Origin: Planctomycetota bacterium
GTDB taxonomy: Bacteria > Planctomycetota > SBBH01 > JAHFOU01
DNA length: 12,251 bases
NCBI GenBank assembly: GCA_023261525.1
Contig: JAHFOU010000034.1
Coordinates: forward strand, 1 to 12,251
Reading direction: 5' to 3'
Shown: piece after piece, positions 6,166 through 12,251 of the stretch
Layout of the letters: the number at the start of each line of letters is the position of its first letter
Numbering within the stretch: the first letter of the stretch is position 1
Notes under the pieces: model-generated
Seen by the model: the letters and a program-made list of their open reading frames with translations, nothing else
Told to the model about the DNA's origin: nothing
Databases searched by the model: none
Program-made: the position numbers and the translations under genes

Positions 6166-7879
6166 CGACCACCTCCAGCTCCACCGAGACCGAGCCCTTC
6201 CATTCGTTGATCTTCGGCGTGAAGGCCAGATCCAGGCCCTCGCGCACGGCCAGGAGCCGGTCCACCCCCTCCCCCTGGTTGAAGGCGACCGCCCGCATCG
6301 ATCCTCCCCCGGCAAGCGAGCGGACCAGGAACGAGAGGTGCTTGCCCTCCACCCCCATGCGCTTGGGCTCCCCCGCCAGCCTCAGGCCCCGGGCCACGAA
6401 GACCGGCGCCGGGTTCCCCTCCCCGTGCGGCGCCAGGCGGGCCAGATCCCGCACCGGGCCTTCCCGCAAGCGTTCCAGGCCGACCTCCAGGTCCACCTGA
6501 GTCACGGGCTTTGGCGTTTCCCCGCCGGACCAGGAGGACAGGGTCTTCTCAATCGAAAGCCGCACCGGCTCCAGCGCCTCCTTCCGCATCGTGAAACCCG
6601 CCGCGTAGGCGTGGCCCCCGAAGGCGACGAGGTGCTCCTTGGCCTCGGCCAGGGCTTCCGTGAGATGGAAGCCGGGAATGGAGCGGCCCGAGCCCTTGGC
6701 CAGCCCGGTCTCCGGATCGATGGCCGCGAGAAGCACCGGCCTGGAGAAGCGCTCGGCCAGCTTGGAGGCCGCGATGCCCAGCACCCCCAGGTGCCAGCCC
6801 TCGTCGCCCATCACCAGGACCGGGGAGAGGGAGGCCTCCGCGCGGGCCCGGGCCGAGGCCACGACCCCGCGCTCCACCTCCCGACGCTCGCGGTTTAATC
6901 CCTCCAGTTCCTGGGCCAGGCCCTCGGCCTCCGCCTCGTCCGCCGTGGTCAGCAGGCGCACGGCGAGGTCGGCCGCGGCCAGCCGCCCTCCCGCGTTGAT
7001 GCGCGGCCCCAGGCCGAAGGCCAGGTCCCGCTCGGTCAGGATTCCTTCCGCCTTGGCCAGCCGCTTCAGGGCCATGAGCCCGGGCAGGCGGCTCTTCTGG
7101 AGGGCCTGCATGCCGAAGCGGACCAGGACCCGGTTCTCGCCGTCCAGGGGCGCGGCGTCGGCCACCGTCGCCAGGGCCACCAGGCCCAGGGCGTCCATCA
7201 GGAAGTCGCGAACCTCCGGGGAGGCCTTGCGGCCCGGCCCCAGCTCCTGGGCCACGGCCCAGGCCAGCTTGAAGGCCAGGCCGGCCCCGCAGAGCTCCTT
7301 GTACGTCGAGGCGCAGGCCGGCTGGTGGGGGTTGATGAGGGCCAGGCAGTGCGGGAGGCGCTCCGGCAGGGCGTGGTGGTCGGTGACGATGAGGTCGATG
7401 CCGAGCTCCCTCGCCCTCTCCGCGGCCTCCCAGGCCGAGATCCCGTTGTCCACGGTGACGGCCACGTCGGCGCCCTCGGCGGCCATGCGCTCGACGCCCG
7501 GTACCTTGAGGCCGTAGCCGTCCTTCACCCGGTGCGGGATCAGCCAGCGCGGCTCGGCCCCCAGGCGGCGCAGGAACATCAGCAGGATGGCCGTCCCGGA
7601 GGTGCCGTCCACGTCGTAGTCCCCGCAGATCCAGATCCTCTGCTTCTCCTTCACGGCCAGGGCGAGGCGGCGGGCGGCGGCCTCCACGCCCAGGATGGTG
7701 CCGGGGTCCGAGAGGTCGTCCAGGCGGGGCGTCAGGAAGCGGCGGCAGGCCTCGGGGGTGTCCAGCCCCCGCCTCAGGAGGAAGCCGGCGGCCAGCAGGC
7801 CGATGCCGGCCGAGGCGGCCAGGGCCTCGGCCCGGACGGCGGCCTCCGGGGCCGGCAGATCCCAGCGGCGGTCGAACAC
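6137..7879 (-). CDS. recJ: Single-stranded-DNA-specific exonuclease RecJ
   Basis: A 5'-3' exonuclease on single-stranded DNA, acting in recombination (RecF pathway), mismatch and base-excision repair. The protein has 580 residues, close to the usual bacterial core. DHH-family motifs appear in order: ICGDYDVDGTSG (84-95; D87, D89, D91), TVDNGIS (142-148), VTDHHALP (165-172), ALATVADAAPL (235-245) and GPRINAGGRL (291-300). The DHHA1 part has GWHLGVLGIAASKLAERF (361-378), GSGRSIPGFHL (397-407) and FGGHAYAAGF (420-429). An OB-like domain begins near LAPHGEGNPAPVF (482-494). All expected metal-ligand motifs are present. The GTG start at 7879 lies one base after the FTCD stop (TAAGGTG), so translation is probably coupled. 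Its last codons overlap hom on the opposite strand. Confidence 0.96.
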   Translation of the reverse strand: MFDRRWDLPAPEAAVRAEALAASAGIGLLAAGFLLRRGLDTPEACRRFLTPRLDDLSDPGTILGVEAAARRLALAVKEKQRIWICGDYDVDGTSGTAILLMFLRRLGAEPRWLIPHRVKDGYGLKVPGVERMAAEGADVAVTVDNGISAWEAAERARELGIDLIVTDHHALPERLPHCLALINPHQPACASTYKELCGAGLAFKLAWAVAQELGPGRKASPEVRDFLMDALGLVALATVADAAPLDGENRVLVRFGMQALQKSRLPGLMALKRLAKAEGILTERDLAFGLGPRINAGGRLAAADLAVRLLTTADEAEAEGLAQELEGLNRERREVERGVVASARARAEASLSPVLVMGDEGWHLGVLGIAASKLAERFSRPVLLAAIDPETGLAKGSGRSIPGFHLTEALAEAKEHLVAFGGHAYAAGFTMRKEALEPVRLSIEKTLSSWSGGETPKPVTQVDLEVGLERLREGPVRDLARLAPHGEGNPAPVFVARGLRLAGEPKRMGVEGKHLSFLVRSLAGGGSMRAVAFNQGEGVDRLLAVREGLDLAFTPKINEWKGSVSVELEVVAIQPARART

Positions 7880-7880
7880 C

Positions 7881-9398
7881 TTACGCGCCCAGGCGCGCCG
7901 AGGCCTTGGCCAGGACCTCGGTTTCCAGCGTGCGGGCCTCGGCGCAGAGGCGCTCGGCCTCCTGCCTCAGGCGGGCGGCCACCACAGGATCCTTGATGGC
8001 CCCGGCGTTGATGCGGACGTTCCAGGCGGCGCCTTCCAGACCGGCGCGGGCCTGGAGGGCCGAGACCGCGGCGTCGGACACCGCGTTCACGTTGCCCTTC
8101 TCGGCGGCGAAGCGGGCCAGGGCCAGGACCTCCAGGCAGGCCCGCATGGTCTCCAGGGGCACCTCGCTGGCGGCCAGCAGGGCCTTCTGGAGGGCGGCGG
8201 TGCGGGCCGCCTTCTCCGCATCCGTGGCCTTGGGGAGCTTCATGGCGGCGGAGACCCCGTCGAAGGAGGCGCTGTCCTCGTCCATGAGGCGGGCCAGGCG
8301 CTCCCGGAGCGCGGCGGCCTTGGGCGCCATCGCCTTCATCTCCGCGTCGCAGGCCTCGTAGCCCTTCTTGCCCGCCGTCAATCCCGCCACCATGCCCGCC
8401 AGGGCCGCACCCAGGGCGCCGGAGAGGGCGGCCGCGGCCCCCCCGCCGGGCGTGGGCCTGGACGAGGCCAGGTCCTCCAGGAAGCCGTTCAGGGTGGGCG
8501 CCTCGCCCATCGCATCCTTGAGGCGGTTCTCGAAAACCTGCTCGGAGGAGTAGCCGATGGGCCTCATCAGGTCCACGGCCGAGCGCTCCAGGGCCTCGCG
8601 GGGGATGAGGCCGATGACCTCGGCCCCCTTCACGGCGATGCCGCGGCGGGTAGCCTCCTCCGCCACCAGGCCGAAGACCTTGCCGGGCGAGGTCACGTGG
8701 AAGTCGAGCAGGTTCACCGAGACCTGGACGGCCTTGCCGTCCTCGATCGCGAACCCCCGGGCCTGGACGGCGGGCAGGCCCCCACTGCTCTCCCGCAGGC
8801 GCTTGGCCAGGTCCTGGGCGAAGGCCAGGTCGGTGGAGTCCAGGTTCACGTTGAAGGCGATGAGGAAGGGCCTCGCCCCCACCGCACAGGCTCCGGCGGT
8901 GGGATGGACCTTCGAGGGCCCGAAGTCGGGCTCGAGGTCGGGCTTCGCCTTCATGGCCTCGAACTCGCCCTTGCGGATGTCGGGCAGGCGCTTGCGCTCC
9001 GGGCGGGTGGCGGACTCGGCATAGAGGAAAACGGGCAGGCCCAGCTCCCGGCCGATCCGTTCCCCGACTTTTTTCGACAGGGCCACGCAGTCGGCCATGG
9101 AGACCCCCTGCACGGGGACGAAGGGGCAGACGTCCATCGCGCCCATGCGGGGGTGCTGGCCCTTGTGGCCGTTCAGGTCGATCTCGCGCACGGCCACGGC
9201 GGCGGCGCGGAAGGCGGCCTCGGCCATGGCCTCGGGGGCCCCGGCCAGGGTCAGGACGCTGCGGTGGTGGTCGGCGTCCAGCTCGACGCCGAGGACGGCG
9301 CATCCGGGGACGGCCCGGGCGGCGTCGGCGATGCGGGCGACGAGGGCCTGGTCACGGCCTTCGCTGAAGTTGGGGACGCATTCGACGACGGCAGGCAT
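7881..9398 (-). CDS. Bifunctional glutamate formimidoyltransferase / formimidoyltetrahydrofolate cyclodeaminase
   Basis: Transfers the formimino group of N-formimino-L-glutamate (from histidine breakdown) to tetrahydrofolate, then deaminates the product to 5,10-methenyl-tetrahydrofolate, feeding one-carbon metabolism. The protein has 505 residues. The transferase half (about 1-295) starts VVECVPNFSEGRD (4-16) and has HKGQHPRMGAMDVCPFVP (78-95), where H82 corresponds to the catalytic histidine of the mammalian enzyme; FGPSKVHPTAGACAVGARPF (159-178) and AFNVNL follow. The cyclodeaminase half (about 300-505) has FLEDLASSRPTPGGGAAAAL (306-325) and GNVNAVSDAAVSALQA (435-450), its usual signatures. 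Both activities are therefore expected. The fusion is standard in animals and found in some bacteria, where separate proteins are common. No hutH or hutU is in the window. It is first gene of an operon with recJ, with a promoter abutting its ATG. Confidence 0.95.
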   Translation of the reverse strand: MPAVVECVPNFSEGRDQALVARIADAARAVPGCAVLGVELDADHHRSVLTLAGAPEAMAEAAFRAAAVAVREIDLNGHKGQHPRMGAMDVCPFVPVQGVSMADCVALSKKVGERIGRELGLPVFLYAESATRPERKRLPDIRKGEFEAMKAKPDLEPDFGPSKVHPTAGACAVGARPFLIAFNVNLDSTDLAFAQDLAKRLRESSGGLPAVQARGFAIEDGKAVQVSVNLLDFHVTSPGKVFGLVAEEATRRGIAVKGAEVIGLIPREALERSAVDLMRPIGYSSEQVFENRLKDAMGEAPTLNGFLEDLASSRPTPGGGAAAALSGALGAALAGMVAGLTAGKKGYEACDAEMKAMAPKAAALRERLARLMDEDSASFDGVSAAMKLPKATDAEKAARTAALQKALLAASEVPLETMRACLEVLALARFAAEKGNVNAVSDAAVSALQARAGLEGAAWNVRINAGAIKDPVVAARLRQEAERLCAEARTLETEVLAKASARLGA

Positions 9399-9406
9399 GG
9401 CCCGGC

Positions 9407-9435
9407 ATCATAGGGAGCCCGGGGCGGAGCCTCAA
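9407..9435 (-). promoter_or_regulatory. Predicted sigma70-type promoter of the FTCD-recJ operon
   Basis: On the minus strand, TTGAGG (9430-9435), a 17-bp spacer and TATGAT (9407-9412, 5/6 match) precede the ATG at 9398 by eight bases. The -35 overlaps the stop codon of the upstream GspK-like gene. The predicted +1 is near 9400, leaving about two untranslated bases, and no Shine-Dalgarno sequence is visible. Confidence 0.55.
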
Positions 9436-12251
9436 GGATCCCAGCGGAGGATGCGGGGCCCGGACATCCCCTGCCAGGCGAAGGTGATGTCGTCGAACCA
9501 GGGGGTTTCCAGGGCCGGATCGTTCAAGGGATCCGGCAGGTTGAGCTTGAAGCGGACGCGATAGCGGAAACCGGAGAGCGGGAGATCGACCGCCGCCCCC
9601 TGCCCCAACGTCCTCAGCGGCAGGCTCGTCAGGGTGCCGGCGGCATTCAGAAGATCGACTGCCACCGCGGCACGGTCCAGCGTGGGATCGATCCGCCGCG
9701 TCGTGATGCTCTGGTCCAGGACCTCCTGCCGGGTTTCCCGGGGGAGGTATTGGGTCCAGCGGGCGCAAAGGAGGCGTGCGGGGCGGCCCGCCACCGGCGC
9801 CAGGACGGTGGACAGGAAGGCCCCGTCATCGCCCTTGTAGTAGCGCCCGTCCTGGTAGCGGACGGCGGCCCAGGCGGTGCTCTTGGCCAGGGCCCAGCTT
9901 CCCGTGTCGCCGAAATCGCAGATCGCCAGCTCGTCCAGGATCTGGTTGGGGATCGCGTCGCCGTCGTACATCCCGACACGCTGATACCCCAGGACGAAGG
10001 CGGGCACGCTCCCGAAGAGATCCTCGCTTCCGGGGAGGGAGTACTGGCTCTGGTACGCCGCCGGAGTCGCCGGAACCGCATCCGGGCCGGGCACGCCCAG
10101 GCCACGGAGGTCGCAGTGCAGGTCGTACCCGGCCCCGCAAGGCTCGTCCGTGTCCAGGTGAAGGGTCATCAGCAGCCATCGAAGGCCCGGCTCGCGCACG
10201 CGATCCCCGTCGAACCGGACCGTCTCCTGACGCTCGTACCCCGTGTTGAAGCTGTCGGCGCCCTGGTGGCTCTCCATGAGGATCCCGTACACCTGGGCCT
10301 GCCGGCCTATCATCAGCACCTGGGTCTCCGCCCCGAAACATACGCAGGTCAGGTGGGGCCCCACGGTCCCGTCGCCCGCGGTAAAGGTCGCGCAGGACGG
10401 CTTGACCCAGTAGCTGATCACGGCGTGGTTGGTCGGAAACCCGCTCGTCAGGGTCATGGGAGGAAAGTTGGCCGTGGAATAGGCCGGAGACCGCTGCCGC
10501 TGGGCGTGGAACCCGTCGGGGTACAGGGTGTTCGGCTCAAGCGGGGAGGCCGGCCACACGCTCTGCGCGGGATCCGAGGACAGGAGGGCCCCGCCCGGCC
10601 CCGGGGAGAGCAGGTCCGTCACCCCGGCGTCCCCGTCCCAGCCGTCGTCGAAGTGGTGCAGGAACTTCAGGCCGGCCCCAGCAGGACGGGAGTCGGGGGG
10701 ATCCAGTGGCGGCATCTCCACCGTGGCCAGGGCGATGGCCCCGTCGAAGTCCGCGGCCTTGGCGGGAAGCGCCATGGGCGGACAGGGATAGGTCATCACG
10801 GCCAGGCCCCGACCGCCCCAGTTTCCCCAGGAGGCCCCTGCGCCGGCGGTCCTGGCGCCGGAGGAAAGGGACAGGCAGCTGTCCGGGGTGGCGTCCGGGG
10901 TCCTCCCTCCGAGGAAATCCTTCTGGGAGGTCTGCCTCAGGAAGGAGAACGCCTCCACCCGGTTGCCGAGGGAACGCTCCGCCAGGAGCCGCCCGTCGGG
11001 GCCCAGGACCCTCCCCACGCAGGAGACCGTGAAGACCCCGGTGGGGACCAGGCTTCCCTCCGTGGACCAGACGTTCAGGTCCGACTTGTCCAGCCAGTAG
11101 TGCATCAGCTCGTCGGGAAGCTGCTTGTTGAGATGGGTGTTGGGATCGAAATTGGCCTTGAGCAGGGCCGCGCCGCCGGAATCGCAGCCGTCGATGAGTT
11201 CATCCGCAATCATGCCGTTGATCATGCCGGGCACGAGGCTGTCGCACCATTCGGAGAAGTCCTCCCAACAGACGAAAGGTGCGGCGGCCCGACGGGCCAG
11301 CAGGGCGTCGACGATCCGGGAGGCCAGGGCCGGGGAGATTTCGTAGGGGTGCGGGGTGTTCAAGGGGGCGAACCAGGAGTTTCCCCTCAGGCCCTGGACG
11401 AGGGCCGCGAGCACGGGCCGGGGGGCCGCGTTGAGGTTCACGGGGGCCCGGCCCCCCTCTTCCAGGGCCAGGGGAAGGCGCCGCTTCTTCACCTCGCTCA
11501 TCGCCTGGACCGGGATGGATTCCGCCGGATACCCGTTCGGATGGACGACCCCGGCATCCACCCAGCTCGAGACGGTCAGGTAGGGCGACAGGTCCTTGGA
11601 AAAGGGAATCCCCAGGGCCTGTTGGAGTTGACCGATGGAGCGGTAGCCGCCCACGGGGCGCTTGAGGATGGCCTGGCTCCCCAACCCCGGGACGCCGATC
11701 TCGGGCTGGCCCCCCAGAACGTCGAGGACGCGGACGAGCTGGCGGTTCCACCCCCGGCCGATGCCGTCGGCTCCGGCGGGCAAGGCGGGATCTGCCGGGG
11801 CCGTGACATCGACATCCCGGAAGTCCGGGATCCCGTCCCCGTCCCGGTCCGTGTCGTCCAGGAAGCCCCCGTTCACGTCGATCTTGGCCGACTCGTCCTC
11901 GATCTTGAGCGCATAGAGGCCATCGAGGCTCCCTGAATGCCCCCGCAGCCGGCCTTCCACCGGATTCGTCGCGGGAGCCGGCCCCGTCCACACGGAGAAA
12001 CTGGGGCGCATGGCCTGCCGGACCGGGCAGGTGAGGACGTCGGCGGGCGTCCCCGCGCCGGTCCGCTGGAAGATCTCCTGGGCGGCCTCCCCGGACGACA
12101 ACTGGCCGTCCCCGTCCCAATCCTCGCCGCCGTAGGCGCTCCGGCCCAGGGACGGATCCTGCCCGCAAGAGAGCCGGGCCAGGGCGTCCTCCATCCCTGA
12201 ACGGGCCAGGAGCAGGGCCCGGGTGGCCTGCAGGCGCTGCTGGGAGGCCTT
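9432..12251 (-). CDS. Large pilin-like/GspK-like protein with Ca-binding loops and LamG-like C-terminal region (5'-partial)
   Basis: C-terminal 939 residues of a protein whose start lies beyond the right edge. The reading frame is open to the last base, beginning with KASQQRLQATRALLLARSGM, the segment that follows the membrane helix in PilX/GspK-type pilin proteins, so the methionine at 12194 is not the true start. Counting from that Met: EF-hand-like loop D25-E36; KIDVNGGFLDD (104-114) running into a second Ca-type loop; GspK-like core about 145-330, with LVRVLDVLGG, a RSIGQLQQAL segment and APVNLNAAPRPVLAALVQGL (250-269). The long C-terminal region holds a LamG-like stretch (about 508-765) and ends with YRVRFKLNLP...TPWFDDITFAW. 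Ordinary GspK is about a third of this size. Likely envelope-associated, at a type II secretion or type IV pilus tip; adhesive function is inferred. About fifteen cysteines allow disulfides. Pilin and GspK calls are good, exact role unknown. Confidence 0.72.
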   Translation of the reverse strand, partial: KASQQRLQATRALLLARSGMEDALARLSCGQDPSLGRSAYGGEDWDGDGQLSSGEAAQEIFQRTGAGTPADVLTCPVRQAMRPSFSVWTGPAPATNPVEGRLRGHSGSLDGLYALKIEDESAKIDVNGGFLDDTDRDGDGIPDFRDVDVTAPADPALPAGADGIGRGWNRQLVRVLDVLGGQPEIGVPGLGSQAILKRPVGGYRSIGQLQQALGIPFSKDLSPYLTVSSWVDAGVVHPNGYPAESIPVQAMSEVKKRRLPLALEEGGRAPVNLNAAPRPVLAALVQGLRGNSWFAPLNTPHPYEISPALASRIVDALLARRAAAPFVCWEDFSEWCDSLVPGMINGMIADELIDGCDSGGAALLKANFDPNTHLNKQLPDELMHYWLDKSDLNVWSTEGSLVPTGVFTVSCVGRVLGPDGRLLAERSLGNRVEAFSFLRQTSQKDFLGGRTPDATPDSCLSLSSGARTAGAGASWGNWGGRGLAVMTYPCPPMALPAKAADFDGAIALATVEMPPLDPPDSRPAGAGLKFLHHFDDGWDGDAGVTDLLSPGPGGALLSSDPAQSVWPASPLEPNTLYPDGFHAQRQRSPAYSTANFPPMTLTSGFPTNHAVISYWVKPSCATFTAGDGTVGPHLTCVCFGAETQVLMIGRQAQVYGILMESHQGADSFNTGYERQETVRFDGDRVREPGLRWLLMTLHLDTDEPCGAGYDLHCDLRGLGVPGPDAVPATPAAYQSQYSLPGSEDLFGSVPAFVLGYQRVGMYDGDAIPNQILDELAICDFGDTGSWALAKSTAWAAVRYQDGRYYKGDDGAFLSTVLAPVAGRPARLLCARWTQYLPRETRQEVLDQSITTRRIDPTLDRAAVAVDLLNAAGTLTSLPLRTLGQGAAVDLPLSGFRYRVRFKLNLPDPLNDPALETPWFDDITFAWQGMSGPRILRWDP
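9900..10673 (-). other. LamG/concanavalin A-like region of the large pilin-like protein
   Basis: Residues about 508-765 begin LKFLHHFDDGWDGDAG, pass NHAVISYWVKPSC and LRWLLMTLHLDTD, and end with NQILDELAICDFG. This order (an LxHFDG-like opening, a central SxWVK strand and a closing DELAIxD) is what LamG jelly-roll domains show. The fold is inferred from these weak motifs. Confidence 0.5.
11205..11747 (-). other. GspK-like core of the large pilin-like protein
   Basis: Residues about 150-330 hold two GspK-like segments: RQLVRVLDVLGG followed by a RSIGQLQQALG motif, and APVNLNAAPRPVLAALVQGL followed by ASRIVDALLARRAAAPFVCW (291-310). The latter matches the N(V/L)NTA...VLAAL...R...PF pattern of general secretion protein K. 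The duplication is my reading and not a known domain boundary. Confidence 0.6.
11823..11855 (-). other. Second Asp-rich calcium-type loop (thrombospondin-3-like)
   Basis: Encodes DTDRDGDGIPD, the DxDxDGxxD pattern of thrombospondin type 3-like calcium repeats. It lies between KIDVNGGFLDD and the GspK-like core. Calcium sites are known in GspK, but this loop type is inferred from pattern only. Confidence 0.6.
12087..12122 (-). other. EF-hand/dockerin-like calcium loop in the GspK-like protein
   Basis: Encodes DWDGDGQLSSGE, with acidic residues at loop positions 1, 3, 5 and 12, glycine at 6 and leucine at 8: a full canonical EF-hand loop. It sits soon after the predicted pilin stalk helix. Confidence 0.7.

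Noticed and set aside
4686..6500. 604-residue plus-strand frame overlapping hom in another frame
   Set aside because: Arg/Pro/Gly-rich shadow of homoserine dehydrogenase that ends inside recJ. No domain is recognisable.
7695..9413. Plus-strand open frame opposite FTCD and the recJ start
   Set aside because: Antisense to FTCD, whose catalytic motifs are intact on the minus strand. The composition is typical of a shadow frame.
9750..11936. 728-residue plus-strand open frame opposite the GspK-like gene
   Set aside because: Low-complexity mirror product with no motif. The minus frame has pilin, EF-hand and GspK-like motifs in the expected order.
1..12251. Search for tRNA, rRNA, CRISPR arrays, insertion sequences, integrase or toxin-antitoxin/defence genes
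   Set aside because: No cloverleaf-like segment, spaced direct repeats, transposase motif or defence-type domain was seen on either strand. Nearly all bases belong to the eight genes listed.

Overview
This is a GC-rich, tightly packed bacterial chromosome segment. It holds eight protein genes, almost no intergenic DNA, and no RNA gene, insertion sequence, CRISPR array or phage remnant that I can see. The mix suggests an environmental bacterium with anaerobic or respiratory metabolism and type II secretion/type IV pilus machinery: 2-oxoacid:ferredoxin oxidoreductase, ETF:quinone oxidoreductase, bacterial FTCD, and a very large GspK-like protein. Acidobacteriota (Holophagae-like) is my best guess, but it rests on overall impression and not on a marker gene.

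Layout. (1) Positions 1-4108, minus strand, read right to left: ETF:quinone oxidoreductase, a polytopic GT-C/GT39-type membrane glycosyltransferase overlapping it by GTGA, then the alpha subunit of a 2-oxoacid:ferredoxin oxidoreductase that runs off the left edge. (2) Positions 4109-4195: an 87-bp divergent intergenic region with two back-to-back sigma70-type promoters. (3) Positions 4196-6165, plus strand: a small ArsR/SdpR-type repressor, a 108-residue protein of unknown function coupled to it by ATGA, and homoserine dehydrogenase. (4) Positions 6137-9398, minus strand: a bifunctional formimidoyltransferase-cyclodeaminase and recJ one base downstream of it. The 3' end of recJ overlaps the 3' end of hom by 29 bp. 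(5) Positions 9432-12251, minus strand: the C-terminal 939 residues of a giant pilin-like/GspK-like protein. It carries an EF-hand loop, a second Ca-type loop, a GspK-like core and a LamG-like C-terminal region. Its membrane-anchoring N-terminus lies beyond the right edge.

How the genes relate. The left cluster links two electron-transfer steps: ferredoxin reduction by oxidative decarboxylation of 2-oxoacids, and delivery of acyl-CoA dehydrogenase electrons from ETF to quinone. The membrane glycosyltransferase sits oddly between them. The ArsR gene and its small partner look like a self-regulated pair. FTCD (histidine/one-carbon metabolism), RecJ and homoserine dehydrogenase are housekeeping genes.

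The most notable signals are two. First, well-formed promoters lie directly against the start codons of three genes (ETF-QO, arsR, FTCD; perhaps also hom), placing predicted transcription starts 1-2 bases before the initiation codon, so leaderless mRNAs are predicted. Internal operon genes arsR-partner and korA instead have Shine-Dalgarno sequences. Second, the window contains a probably calcium-binding GspK-LamG fusion that could be a pseudopilus-tip adhesin. I see no convincing new defence or mobile system.
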